Positions 26,644-35,778 are shown, numbered from the stretch's first letter. The stretch: 47,754 nt of DNA from CAIVAT01 sp037128705 (GCA_037128705.1 JBAXVX010000032.1:1-47754); one strand, 5' to 3'. Notes: generated by a model not told the origin, from the letters alone. Translations and numbers: made by a program.

Positions 26644-27672
26644 ATGAAGTTCAGCGCTGTTCAGATTGCCGGAATGCTCGATGGGACCATTGAAGGGAAC
26701 CCCGAAGCGACCATCTCCACCCTGTCAAAAATCGAAGAGGGCGTCCCCGGATCACTCTCCTTCCTTTCAAATCCGCTGTACACGCCGCACATTTATAAAA
26801 CCCAGGCATCCATTGTGATTGTGAACAGATCCTTCGTGCCTGAAAATCCCATCAGCGCCACCCTGATCCGGGTTGACAATGCCGACATCGCCTTTGCCAA
26901 GCTCCTGGAGGTTTACAACCAGATAAAATATGATAAAAAAGGGATCTCCAAACTCAGTTCCATTGACGGATCTGCCCGATTGGGCGCCGATGTGTATGTT
27001 GGTGATTTTACGGTGCTGGGCGAAAATGTGGTGATTGGAAACAACGTCAAGATATATCCGCAGGTTTTTATCGGCGACAATACCATCATCGGGGATAACA
27101 CCATGCTGTTTGCCGGCGTCAAAATCTACTCAGACAATAAGATCGGTAAAAATTGCATTCTTCATGCCGGCGTTGTGGTAGGAAGTGACGGATTCAGGTT
27201 TAACCAGCAGGATGGAGAGAACATCAAGGTTCCGCAGATCGGGAATGTGATCATCGAAGACAATGTGGAGGTGGGCGCCAATTGCACCATCGACCGGGCT
27301 ACATTCGGATCCACCATCATCCGCCAGGGAGTAAAACTCGATAATCTCATCCACATTGGCCATAATGTGGAAGTCGGCGAAAATACCTGCATTGCAGCGG
27401 GGACAGGGATTGCAGGATCAACCAAGGTCGGGAAAAACTGCATGATCAGCGGCCATGTCGCCATGACAGGACATATTTCCATCGCCGACGGGACCATCCT
27501 GGGCGGAGCAACCGGGGTTTCAAAAAGTCTGACCAAGCCAGGTCAGATGTACCTTGGCACACCGGCACTGGAGGTGTCGAAATTCAGAAGGTCGACCGTA
27601 CTTTTCCGCAATCTCCCGGAACTGGCCGAACGGATCGACAAACTGGAAAAAGAGCAGAAAAAATCCGTTTAA
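26644..27672 (+). CDS. lpxD: UDP-3-O-(3-hydroxyacyl)glucosamine N-acyltransferase LpxD
   Basis: 342 aa, the normal LpxD length. The N-terminal uridine-binding domain (about 1-100, with SFLSNPLYTPHIYKTQAS) is followed by a left-handed beta-helix of hexapeptide repeats (about 105-320; VYVGDFTVLGENVVIGNNVK onward) and a C-terminal helix (LAERIDKLEKEQKK). The catalytic histidine is H240 in NLIHIGHNVEVG, matching E. coli H239. The enzyme adds the second 3-hydroxyacyl chain, from acyl-ACP, to UDP-3-O-acyl-glucosamine in lipid A synthesis; it is a cytoplasmic homotrimer. In Bacteroidota it is usually followed by a lpxC-fabZ fusion and lpxA; here a decayed gene follows instead. Confidence 0.97.
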   Translation: MKFSAVQIAGMLDGTIEGNPEATISTLSKIEEGVPGSLSFLSNPLYTPHIYKTQASIVIVNRSFVPENPISATLIRVDNADIAFAKLLEVYNQIKYDKKGISKLSSIDGSARLGADVYVGDFTVLGENVVIGNNVKIYPQVFIGDNTIIGDNTMLFAGVKIYSDNKIGKNCILHAGVVVGSDGFRFNQQDGENIKVPQIGNVIIEDNVEVGANCTIDRATFGSTIIRQGVKLDNLIHIGHNVEVGENTCIAAGTGIAGSTKVGKNCMISGHVAMTGHISIADGTILGGATGVSKSLTKPGQMYLGTPALEVSKFRRSTVLFRNLPELAERIDKLEKEQKKSV

Positions 27673-27722
27673 CTTTGTATGATTGCCCTGTTTCTTACAA
27701 TCATTCATATGCAAACATCCCC

Positions 27723-28487
27723 ATGAATACCAGGAAACCAAAATCAGCAAAACCAGTTTAGGATAAATCTTCAGCAAAATCTGACAGTGACCAGTTTCCT
27801 ATTGTGGGCATCGGCGCTTCAGCCGGCGGATTGGAGGCATTGTGCTTTCGGCCAGAGTCAAGTTAATACAATTAATATAGATTGTTAATAGATTGTCGGT
27901 GGTCAAACAAAATCGGCAGAAGGTGGTAAAATTGATAATTTTCTCCACTGTAATCAATTCTTACCAACCTTGTCAAAAATGCCATTAAATTCACTCAGAC
28001 AGGCTCCGTTGAATTTGGATATGAGAAACAGGGAGATTACCTTGAGTTCTTTGTGAAAGATACCGGTGTGGGCATTCCTCAGGATCAGCAGGAAATCATT
28101 TTTACACGATTCCGGCAAGGCTATGACTTGATAATATTAATCGCTGAAGATGACGAGGATTCAACCGCCTTTATCACCACCGTGCTGAAAAAGTTCAGCA
28201 AAGAAGTTCTAAAAGCCAAAACCTGCGTTGAAACTGTTAAGTTATTTAGCAACAATCCGAGCATTAATCTCATTCTAATGGATATCAGGATGCCCAAAAT
28301 GGATGGATATGAGGCCACGCGCCAAATCCGCAGGCTCAACAAGGATGTGATCATCATTGCCCAAACAGCTTATGGACTTTCAGGTGACAGGCAAAAGGCA
28401 ATAGATGCGGGATGCAATGAATATCTTTCAAAACCCATTGACAAAGATGAATTACTGCGGTTAATGCAAAAGCATTTCCAACGATAA
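27723..28487 (+). pseudogene. Decayed CheB-type/hybrid histidine kinase gene remnant
   Basis: Three pieces of a signalling gene remain in the same strand. From the ATG at 27723 the frame hits TAG at 27759, then continues to FPIVGIGASAGGLEAL (27795-27842), the N-terminal catalytic Ser motif of CheB methylesterase domains, before further stops. From 27954 the frame reads ILTNLVKNAIKFTQTG (N box of a HATPase) and VKDTGVGIPQDQQ (G1 box), then FTRFRQG, but the G2 box is missing and the sequence jumps straight into a receiver domain (LIAEDDEDS; phospho-acceptor in LILMDIRMP) ending at 28487. A frameshift before the N box is likely (AATCAATTCTTACC should read NQILT). It matches the ends of a large CheB-CheR-PAS-kinase-receiver fusion with internal deletions. 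Only the receiver from about 28053 could still be translated. Confidence 0.8.
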
Positions 28488-28515
28488 GCAAGTAAAAAAA
28501 TTGATAATTGGAGCT

Positions 28516-28547
28516 ATTGACTTTACAATGTCGGATCACTATCTTTG
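28516..28547 (+). promoter_or_regulatory. Bacteroidota-type promoter for hybrid histidine kinase
   Basis: ATTG (28516-28519), a 20-nt spacer, then TATCTTTG (28540-28547), an exact TAnnTTTG. Start would be near 28554, about 19 nt before the kinase ATG. Confidence 0.55.
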
Positions 28548-28572
28548 ATTTGTGATTTAATAACCATTCCCG

Positions 28573-31500
28573 ATGACCAGATGGAAGAGATTTATTTTGC
28601 TGCGAAAATGGCGGATTGGTTTAATGGTAACCATCGCTTTTGTTCTGATTATTTTGTTGGGTTCCTTTTTTATCCGTTATGAAATATTCAAACTCAGGAG
28701 CGAAAAGAATGATGAATTTGCAGCCATTTCCAAATTGAAAATAAACCAGCTTGTTCAATGGCAACAAGAGCGTTTTGGAGATGCAACTGTCCTGTCCCAT
28801 TTGCCGTTTTTTATCAGTTTGGTAGATCAATGGCTCCATAATAAAAATAATGTTTATATCAACCAAAGTGTCAAAGAACGCCTCGCTGTTTTTTATCGGG
28901 CATATGGGTATAAAAGTATTTGTCTCTCATCGGTAAACGGTGACCTTCTTTTAACAGTGGGATCATCAGCCCATTTTGATGCTTTCATTTCAGAAAAAAT
29001 TGTTGAAGCCATCACCTTAAAGAAAGTCACTTGCACGGATTTTTATTACAGCAAAGAAGAAGATAAGATTAATTACGATTTTATTGCTCCTTTGGTAGAT
29101 GAAAAGGACAAGGCGATCGCCGCATTGGTGTTTCGAATCGACCCGGAAAAAAGTTTGTATCCTCTTATTCAATTCTGGCCCACACCAAGCAAAACATTTG
29201 AAACCCTCCTTGTCAGGAAAGAAAAGGACAGCATTGTATTCCTAAGTGATTTGCGATTTCTTCCTAATTCTGCACTCAGGGAAAAAATACCCATGACAGA
29301 AACTGAGCGGCCATCAGTTCTTGCAGCGTTAGGTCGCACAGGAATGTGGGATGGAAAGGACTATCGCGATGTCGATGTGGTTTCGTATCTGAGCTCTGTA
29401 CCTGTTACCAATTGGTTTATGGTGACAAAGATTGATAAGGGTGAATTTTATAAGGAGTTGTATCGCCAAACCACTTTTTTCTTCTTAGGCTTCGGCCTTT
29501 TCCTGCTTCTCATGGCCGCCGGATTCACTGCACTGTATGGCAATCGTCAAAGAAAAATCATCCGGGAATTATGGAAAACTTCAGAGGAACTTGCCACTAC
29601 GCTTCACAGTATTGGAGACGCAGTCATAAGTACCGATAAACAAGGGAAAGTTAATTATATGAATCAGGTTGCCGAACGATTAACCGGCTGGACTTCGGCA
29701 GAAGCAAAGGAAAAAAACATCGCTGAGGTATTCAAAATAATAAACGAAGACACACGTACAATTTCTGCAAATCCAGTGGAAGCAGTGTTGCTGAAAGGAA
29801 CTGTCGTTGGTCTTACTAACCATACACTGCTGATTTCAAAAGATGGAAGGGAAATATCCATTGCAGACAGTGGAGCCCCCATTAAAAGTAAAAATGGTGA
29901 TATCATCGGCGTTGTTTTAGTATTCCAAGACCAGACTGAAGAAAGGGAAACCCAGAAAAAGCTCACATCTTCTGAATTAAGCTATCGTCGCCTTTTTGAA
30001 TCGGCGAAAGACGGGATTCTTATCCTTGATGCTGAAAACGGAATGATTATAGATGTAAACCCGTTTTTAGTTGCGTTGCTGGGTTATTCAAAAGAGCAAT
30101 TTCTTGCAAAGGCAATCTGGGAAATTGGTTTTCTCAAAGATATTGTTGCTAATCGAGATAAATTTCTTGAACTTCAGCAAAGAGAATATGTCCGATATGA
30201 GGATTTGCCGCTTGAAACGGTAGAAGGGCAAAAGAAAAATGTAGAGTTCGTTAGTAATGTCTATTTTGCAGGTAAACAGAAGGTTATCCAATGTAACATA
30301 CGGGATATTACCGATCGCCTTCACGCTGAGGAAGAATTGCGCACAACAAAAGATTATCTTGATAATTTGATAACCTATGCAAATTCCCCTATCATAGTTT
30401 GGAATCCTGATTACGAGATTACAAGGTTTAATCATGCGTTCGAACATTTATCAGGTTATAATGCAGATGAGGCACTGGGAGAAAAATTGGATTTTTTATT
30501 TCCCAAGTCAAACATCAAAGAATCACTTGCCGAGATTGAGAAAACTTCCACTGGTGAGCATTGGGAATCGGTTGAAATTCCAATTCTCCACAAGAATGGT
30601 CAAGTGCTTATTGTTCTTTGGAACTCAGCCGCAATATATGAAAAAGGGGGTAAAAAGATTATAGCAACTATCGCACAAGGACAAGATATTACCTCTCGCA
30701 AGCAAGCAGAACAAGAACTCGAACAAAAAAATATTCAACTTAATCAGGCGAACATCGAAAAAGACAAATTCTTCTCAATTATAGCCCACGATTTAAGGAG
30801 CCCGTTTAACATCTTTCTTGGCTTTACTAAATTACTGGAAGATGAGCTGCCAACAATGACACAAGAACAGACTCAAAAGATTGCCGTGACTCTGAGAAAA
30901 TCCGCAACCGGCCTTTACAGCCTGCTTGAAGACCTTTTGGAATGGTCGAAGTTACAAAGAGGTTTTATCTTTTATAATCCTGAATCAATATTATTAAAGC
31001 AAAAAGTATTGATTGATACAGCTTTGGTGAAAGAGTCGGCGATTAAAAAAGAAATAGATTTGAGTTATGATATCCCGGAAGATATAATGGTTTTTGCTGA
31101 TGAAAAGATGCTTGGCGGCATTCTACGTAATTTAGCCAGCAATGCGATGAAGTTTACTCCAAATGGAGGGAAAGTTACTATTAGTGCGAAGCCAATTCCG
31201 TCCGAATGGGTTGAGATTTCGGTTAATGATACTGGTATAGGAATGAACAGGGAAATGATTGAAAACCTTTTTCAGATTGAAATAAATACCAGCCGTAAAG
31301 GTACTGAAAACGAACCGAGCTCTGGATTTGGCCTTATTCTCTGCAAAGATTTCGTAGAAAAACATGGAGGAAAGCTATGGGTTGAAAGTGAAATTAATAT
31401 AGGAAGTACTTTTTATTTTACCCTATCGAAGGCAAATGAAACGGAGCCAAAGCCCATTGGTCAAGATTTCCCTTCAGATTTGAAAAAAAATACACAGGCA

Positions 31501-31866
31501 AAAAACCTGAAGATATTAATCGTTGAAGACGACGAAGCATCAAGAATGATCCTTTCCATCTCATTAAAAAAGGATAGAAATGAAGTGCTTGAAGTAAGAA
31601 CAGGATTTGATGCAGTGGAAGCCTGCCTCAATCATCCCGACATTGATTTGGTTCTGATCGATATCAGGCTGCCAAATATGGATGGATATGAAGCCACACG
31701 ACAAATCCGTCAATTCAACAAAGAGGTAATCATCATTGCCCAAACAGCCTTTGGACTTTCAGGCGACCGTGAGAAGGCCATAGAATCAGGATGCAACGAC
31801 TATCTTTCAAAGCCCATTGCCAAAGATGAATTACTGGGGTTAATACAAAAGCATTTTCACAACTGA
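28573..31866 (+). CDS. Membrane-bound hybrid histidine kinase with three PAS domains and receiver
   Basis: 1097 aa. Membrane helix about 14-36, an extracytoplasmic sensor region about 37-295, and a second helix about 298-322. Then PAS domains at about 335-465 (STDKQGKVNYMNQVAERLTG), 470-590 (SYRRLFESAKDGILILDAEN) and 595-715 (NAFEHLSGYNADEA-type), HisKA with H739 in FFSIIAHDLRSPFN, HATPase (NLASNAMKFT, VNDTGIGM, GFGLILCKDFVEKHGG) and a C-terminal receiver (about 985-1097) with D1030 in VLIDIRLP. It autophosphorylates at H739 and relays to D1030; no Hpt or DNA-binding partner is adjacent. Its receiver is strongly similar to that of the decayed gene just upstream, also at DNA level. Codons are AT-richer than in neighbouring operons, which may mean recent arrival. 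Confidence 0.95.
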   Translation: MTRWKRFILLRKWRIGLMVTIAFVLIILLGSFFIRYEIFKLRSEKNDEFAAISKLKINQLVQWQQERFGDATVLSHLPFFISLVDQWLHNKNNVYINQSVKERLAVFYRAYGYKSICLSSVNGDLLLTVGSSAHFDAFISEKIVEAITLKKVTCTDFYYSKEEDKINYDFIAPLVDEKDKAIAALVFRIDPEKSLYPLIQFWPTPSKTFETLLVRKEKDSIVFLSDLRFLPNSALREKIPMTETERPSVLAALGRTGMWDGKDYRDVDVVSYLSSVPVTNWFMVTKIDKGEFYKELYRQTTFFFLGFGLFLLLMAAGFTALYGNRQRKIIRELWKTSEELATTLHSIGDAVISTDKQGKVNYMNQVAERLTGWTSAEAKEKNIAEVFKIINEDTRTISANPVEAVLLKGTVVGLTNHTLLISKDGREISIADSGAPIKSKNGDIIGVVLVFQDQTEERETQKKLTSSELSYRRLFESAKDGILILDAENGMIIDVNPFLVALLGYSKEQFLAKAIWEIGFLKDIVANRDKFLELQQREYVRYEDLPLETVEGQKKNVEFVSNVYFAGKQKVIQCNIRDITDRLHAEEELRTTKDYLDNLITYANSPIIVWNPDYEITRFNHAFEHLSGYNADEALGEKLDFLFPKSNIKESLAEIEKTSTGEHWESVEIPILHKNGQVLIVLWNSAAIYEKGGKKIIATIAQGQDITSRKQAEQELEQKNIQLNQANIEKDKFFSIIAHDLRSPFNIFLGFTKLLEDELPTMTQEQTQKIAVTLRKSATGLYSLLEDLLEWSKLQRGFIFYNPESILLKQKVLIDTALVKESAIKKEIDLSYDIPEDIMVFADEKMLGGILRNLASNAMKFTPNGGKVTISAKPIPSEWVEISVNDTGIGMNREMIENLFQIEINTSRKGTENEPSSGFGLILCKDFVEKHGGKLWVESEINIGSTFYFTLSKANETEPKPIGQDFPSDLKKNTQAKNLKILIVEDDEASRMILSISLKKDRNEVLEVRTGFDAVEACLNHPDIDLVLIDIRLPNMDGYEATRQIRQFNKEVIIIAQTAFGLSGDREKAIESGCNDYLSKPIAKDELLGLIQKHFHN

Positions 31867-32020
31867 TAATTCAAATTGTTGACGATACGTGCCATCGATA
31901 CATTTTCACTAAAAGAGCTTAAAAGATTCCATTGAGTGTGGTGAACTCCGCTACCAATCTCTTGGGGATATGTCTATGACCAGGAAATAAAGTCGATGAA
32001 ATTAAGTCATTATTAAGAAA

Positions 32021-32042
32021 ACCGTCTGCCATACCGTCTACC
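32021..32042. repeat. Near-identical 10-bp direct repeat beside tRNA-Leu
   Basis: ACCGTCTGCC and ACCGTCTACC, start-to-start distance 12 bp, lie 60 nt beyond the 3' end of tRNA-Leu. The arrangement resembles arm-type recombinase sites, but no integrase gene is in the window. Confidence 0.5.
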
Positions 32043-32053
32043 ACCCTCAAAGA

Positions 32054-32086
32054 AAAACCCCGTAAGCCATTGACCTACGGGGTTTT
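32054..32086 (-). terminator. Bidirectional rho-independent terminator after tRNA-Leu
   Basis: A perfect 11-bp stem, AAAACCCCGTA (32054-32064) with TACGGGGTTTT (32076-32086), and an 11-nt loop. T-rich ends on both strands let it stop the tRNA-Leu transcript (minus) and read-through from the kinase gene (plus). Confidence 0.85.
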
Positions 32087-32101
32087 ATGTTATATTCGTT
32101 G

Positions 32102-32186
32102 TGCCCGGAACAGGACTCGAACCTGCACATCCATACAGACACTAGTCCCTGAAACTAGCGCGTCTACCAATTCCGCCATCCGGGCA
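32102..32186 (-). tRNA. tRNA-Leu (anticodon CAG)
   Basis: 85 nt on the minus strand. The acceptor stem pairs TGCCCGG with CCGGGCA. The anticodon stem CTAGT/ACTAG encloses the loop TTCAGGG with anticodon CAG (32151-32149), reading CUG. The T arm contains GGTTCGAGTCC. A long variable arm, as expected for class II tRNA-Leu, lies between anticodon and T arms. The CCA end is not encoded. A strong terminator follows. Confidence 0.95.
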
Positions 32187-32299
32187 TTTTCCCGTACAAA
32201 GCCATTCTTCGCCTGTACGGTTCAGGGAGTGCAAAAGTACGCTTTTTTTTACTCGAACCAAGAGTCAATTTGATATTTTTCAAATTTCTTTGCCCTGCA

Positions 32300-33403
32300 T
32301 CAGAATGGGCTGCATTCCAGGTACGCCGGGTTCCGGTCAGGACCAGTTTCACTCCTGCAGGTGGCAAACCTGTTCCTGCCCGCGATGCGCGTACCTTTAA
32401 ATTCAAGAATCAGGCTGATCTCATGTGCGCCGCCTGTTCCCTGAAGATTACTGGAAACCTGGATATCATAGCTGTACATGAATTTGAGGTTCATGGTCTC
32501 AGAAATAATGTACCGATAACCAGCGAGCACCATCAGTGCTGTAGTCGCCCCATATACCGATGTTGTCTTAAAATAGCCTCCAAGGTAAATGTTGTATTTC
32601 AACGCATTCATCCCGACCTGCAGGGAGTTCATCCCGTTTTGGTTCTGAAAGATGATTCCTGGATTCAGACGAAGAGGATCACCGGCACCCTTTACCGGAT
32701 TTTGAGATGAACTGGGACCATTTCCCAGGGAAATGACAACATCAAGATGACCCACATATTTCCGTGGCAGCGGGGCTTTCAGAACCGATATGAACGACTC
32801 ATCAGGCTGAAAAAGATGATCCACTGCGAAACCTGCTGTCCCGGTGAAATTGCCGCTGTTGTTCACAAATTGTACCAGCCCGCCTACGCCGAAATCCGCA
32901 AAAATACGCTTCTGGTCATCGGGCCCGATCAATTGCGTTGGATAAATATTGCCATATTTTCCACTCAACTGGTCGCTGAAGACAAAATCATTCCACTGAA
33001 GCCATTTCTGAATTACGGAACCTTTGATCCCAACCTGGCAGATAACATTGTAGGAAACCGGAATCCTGGCTGACAAAGAAAGTCCGACCGAGAGATTTTT
33101 AATAAATCCGATACCTTCGTTATCGCGATTCACCATAAGCCCTATCCCACCAGACCCCGGCAAATTGCGATCCCCGAAATCACCCGAAAAATAAAGGGTC
33201 TTAAAATCAACAGGCAGGTTTGGCCACTGGTCACGGCAGGAGAGCCTTGCCCTTACGCCGGCATTAAGTCCTGTGAAGGCCGGATTGTAATAAATTGGCG
33301 CATTGAGCCATTGTGAATAGTTCGGATCCTGGCCTTTTGCAATGGAAAAAAGCAGTACCAGGTTTAGGATAATCCATGCCGGAATCATACGTATTGTTTT
33401 CAT
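32300..33403 (-). CDS. PorP/SprF family type IX secretion-associated outer-membrane protein
   Basis: 367 aa with signal peptide (cleavage near AKGQD). The mature N-terminus, PNYSQWLNAPIYYNPAFTG, then RARLSCRDQWP, is the classic PorP/SprF signature; the body is a beta-barrel ending with EISLILEFKG before a short extra tail of about 33 residues. SprF-like proteins are outer-membrane partners needed for delivery or attachment of T9SS substrates with type B (CHU_C) sorting domains. The gene lies 14 nt downstream of exactly such a cargo gene, so it is most likely its dedicated partner. The C-terminal tail beyond the last strand is unusual. Confidence 0.92.
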   Translation of the reverse strand: MKTIRMIPAWIILNLVLLFSIAKGQDPNYSQWLNAPIYYNPAFTGLNAGVRARLSCRDQWPNLPVDFKTLYFSGDFGDRNLPGSGGIGLMVNRDNEGIGFIKNLSVGLSLSARIPVSYNVICQVGIKGSVIQKWLQWNDFVFSDQLSGKYGNIYPTQLIGPDDQKRIFADFGVGGLVQFVNNSGNFTGTAGFAVDHLFQPDESFISVLKAPLPRKYVGHLDVVISLGNGPSSSQNPVKGAGDPLRLNPGIIFQNQNGMNSLQVGMNALKYNIYLGGYFKTTSVYGATTALMVLAGYRYIISETMNLKFMYSYDIQVSSNLQGTGGAHEISLILEFKGTRIAGRNRFATCRSETGPDRNPAYLECSPF

Positions 33404-33417
33404 GTTCCCTCCATCTT

Positions 33418-34602
33418 TTATCTAAATAATGTGACCGTGCCAATCGTTTTCCCGGCCCCTTTTCCGATATTTGATCCTGTCCACACCGTGCCATCCCTGA
33501 ATTCTGCCTCCACTTTCCATAAATAGGTATCCTGGGGCATAAGTTTCCCGTTGACGGTTCCATCCCATGATTCAGTCGGAACCCCGCTTTCATCCAGGGC
33601 AACAGAGCTCCACATCAAATGGCCCCAGTTATCGTACACATCTATCTTGAATCTCTTCAGATTGATCCCTGCAGGTTTAAAAACTCCCGGCAGGGAACTT
33701 GAAACAGTGGGTGCAAACCCGTTGGGGATATACAATCCCTTGAACATCATCTGGTAATTCAGGACGGTTGTATCAATGCAGTTCAGATTATTTCTGGCAA
33801 TGAGCCGGATCAGATAGGTGCCATCGTCAAAATAGGTAACCGTCGGATTTTCCTCCTCGGAGGACTGGCCGTTTCCAAAGTCCCAGAAATAGGTATCCGC
33901 GTCTCTCGATCGATTTTCCAACAGGATATTCCCCTTCCAGGTGTTTTCATTGTCACTGATTCCGAAGTCAGCTACTGTTTTAAATACATGGGCTTCAATT
34001 TCATTGGATTCTGTACTCTTTGGATTTTCGAGATCCTTGATGAGTGTGGTTAACAGAACACAACTCACCATGTCGTGATCAAAGAGGGTACTGTCGACAT
34101 ATACCGGTTCATTCAATCCGACTTTCATCCCGTTTTTCAACCATCTGTACTCTGGCGAAGAGCCGGCGTTGGATGCTATCGCGTGAAATGTCACCACGGT
34201 CCCCGAACATATTGGGTTCCTGTCGACATTGATGGATATTGCAGGTGAATCTTTATATGACCCTCCAACGGTAATCATGCCAACCTTTAAGTTTGAGCAA
34301 CCCCTTTCGTTCTGGGCTGCAACGGTGAAATAATAGTTCCCGATCTTAAGCCAGATGACAGGTATGGCATATCCGATATTCCCGGATGGAAAAACCACCT
34401 CCGTGGAATCAGCCTCTACTAGCAGCGTATAATCCTTGAAGATACGCCACATATAGGTATCTCCTGGTAATGCCACAACTCCTAAACCGTATAGTTGCCC
34501 CTCCTGCACCACCTGGTTGATCTGGGCATTTACATTCGTTACAAGAAGTAACCCTATCAGGAATATAAGCTTCAGTCTTCTATGACCACTCACACCGTGC
34601 AT
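33418..34602 (-). CDS. Secreted PKD protein with type B (CHU_C) T9SS sorting domain
   Basis: 394 aa with signal peptide (cleavage near NVNAQ). Two Ig/PKD-like beta domains precede a clear PKD domain (about 215-270; YFWDFGNGQSSEEENPTVTY). The C-terminal 105 residues are the gliding-motility type B sorting domain: YIPNGFAPTV start, FKIDVYDNWGHLMW, ESWDGTVNGKLMPQDTYLW and a GTVTLFR end. It should be exported by T9SS and displayed at the cell surface, aided by the PorP/SprF protein encoded 14 nt downstream. It may tether the two exported proteins encoded upstream, which have no sorting signal of their own (inference). Confidence 0.92.
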   Translation of the reverse strand: MHGVSGHRRLKLIFLIGLLLVTNVNAQINQVVQEGQLYGLGVVALPGDTYMWRIFKDYTLLVEADSTEVVFPSGNIGYAIPVIWLKIGNYYFTVAAQNERGCSNLKVGMITVGGSYKDSPAISINVDRNPICSGTVVTFHAIASNAGSSPEYRWLKNGMKVGLNEPVYVDSTLFDHDMVSCVLLTTLIKDLENPKSTESNEIEAHVFKTVADFGISDNENTWKGNILLENRSRDADTYFWDFGNGQSSEEENPTVTYFDDGTYLIRLIARNNLNCIDTTVLNYQMMFKGLYIPNGFAPTVSSSLPGVFKPAGINLKRFKIDVYDNWGHLMWSSVALDESGVPTESWDGTVNGKLMPQDTYLWKVEAEFRDGTVWTGSNIGKGAGKTIGTVTLFR

Positions 34603-34703
34603 CTTGTTAACTTACCACCGGGGCATAATACCTGCACCCAGTATGAATCTTAATCAAAATGGATGATTCATCCACTTTGCATGTGATTCCAATGTTAAAC
34701 CAG

Positions 34704-34734
34704 CTCCCGGTATGCCTCTTGGGCATACCGGGAG
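34704..34734. terminator. 13-bp perfect inverted repeat, likely terminator or mRNA processing hairpin
   Basis: CTCCCGGTATGCC (34704-34716) and GGCATACCGGGAG (34722-34734) form a perfect stem with a 5-nt loop, 52 nt beyond the stop of the 34786 gene and 100 nt before the type B cargo gene. No strong T tract follows on the minus strand, so partial termination or transcript stabilisation is more likely than full termination. Confidence 0.6.
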
Positions 34735-34785
34735 TGGCTGGGAAAGATCACCTGATCAATCCCGAACATGCTTACCGACAGGTTA

Positions 34786-35778
34786 TTACGGGTTCTTAAC
34801 AATAAATGGTCCGGTAGCCGGATCCGGTGTAATCGTCGGACGTGCCTTGATGGTTTGGTTTACACTTTTCCCAAAGGCCACTTCCGGGTTACAGTCGGTT
34901 TCAGAGATAACGTCGTCCAATGAGGTTGCCCCTACAGTGATTATCCCATCTACAGCCAGGGTAATGGGTAAATCGGCCAGGGTTTCAAAAGAGTTATTGG
35001 TAATATCCATCTTGACCCAGATCTTAGCACTGCCATCGAATGCGGCAGTGGCCAGGTCTGTAGATGTTGCAACATTTCCGGCAAGGGTTGTGGTATGAGG
35101 GCTGGTGAACAATGAGTCGGTGCTCCAGGTTACCGCCGTAAGTGCTTGCACAGCATCAAGACCTGTTATCCTGAACGAAGGAGTCCAGGTCCCTGTGTAG
35201 TTCTTTGCAGAAATCCTGGCATACACTGAATTCACGCCATACTGGTAGGCAACCGTTGGCGTTCCCGGAGTAACTATGGCAGAACTTACATCAGCTGCAC
35301 AGTAGTTTCCAGTGCCGCCTGCTCCTCCCATCGGGTAAATGGCAAGCAGGAACTTGTTGATAGGCTTGATTTGCCATACTTTCATGTTCATGGCATTGCA
35401 GATTCCATTGCTCCCGGCGAATTTCACAACCAGGTAGTATGGATTGACAAGTCCGTTAACAATGGCCTGGGCTGTCCAGGTAATAACAATCTGATCCTGT
35501 CCAACAGCCGGGGCATTGTATGTTCCGGTGGCAATGATCTCAGCGCCCGGGGCCGGGACGACGCCGGTTGCGCTCATCAGGTCGACATTTGTGGTTACAT
35601 ACCAGGTATAACTGCCGGTGACCCCGTTGTATGGCGGGTTCCCAATAGCAACTTTATAGGTATAAGGCGATCCAGCAGCAGGAGATAAAGGTCCCGGGGT
35701 GCAAACCGGCTGTCCATAAACCATTCCCATACTGGTAAGAAAGGCTACTAAAACGAGAAATAATAGATGTTTTTTCAT
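34786..35778 (-). CDS. Exported protein of unknown function in type-B T9SS module
   Basis: 330 aa from the ATG at 35778 (MKKHLLFLVLVAFLTSMGM, cleavage near VYGQP). The ORF could extend to 35817, but the shorter start gives a normal signal peptide. The mature protein is beta-rich: PGPLSPAAGSPYTYKVAIGN opening, YTWYVTTNVDLM, YLVVKFAG and later ITLAVDGIITVG. It ends KARPTITPDPATGPFIVKNP with no type A or type B sorting domain. It lies between the WDNGANTK protein and the type B cargo on one strand. I do not know a named family; a structural surface subunit or fibre component is plausible from position alone. A strong hairpin lies after its stop. Confidence 0.8.
   Translation of the reverse strand: MKKHLLFLVLVAFLTSMGMVYGQPVCTPGPLSPAAGSPYTYKVAIGNPPYNGVTGSYTWYVTTNVDLMSATGVVPAPGAEIIATGTYNAPAVGQDQIVITWTAQAIVNGLVNPYYLVVKFAGSNGICNAMNMKVWQIKPINKFLLAIYPMGGAGGTGNYCAADVSSAIVTPGTPTVAYQYGVNSVYARISAKNYTGTWTPSFRITGLDAVQALTAVTWSTDSLFTSPHTTTLAGNVATSTDLATAAFDGSAKIWVKMDITNNSFETLADLPITLAVDGIITVGATSLDDVISETDCNPEVAFGKSVNQTIKARPTITPDPATGPFIVKNP

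Noticed and set aside
28053..28487. Stand-alone response regulator gene
   Set aside because: Its start lies in the middle of a truncated HATPase domain and related upstream coding sequence is broken; best seen as part of a pseudogene.
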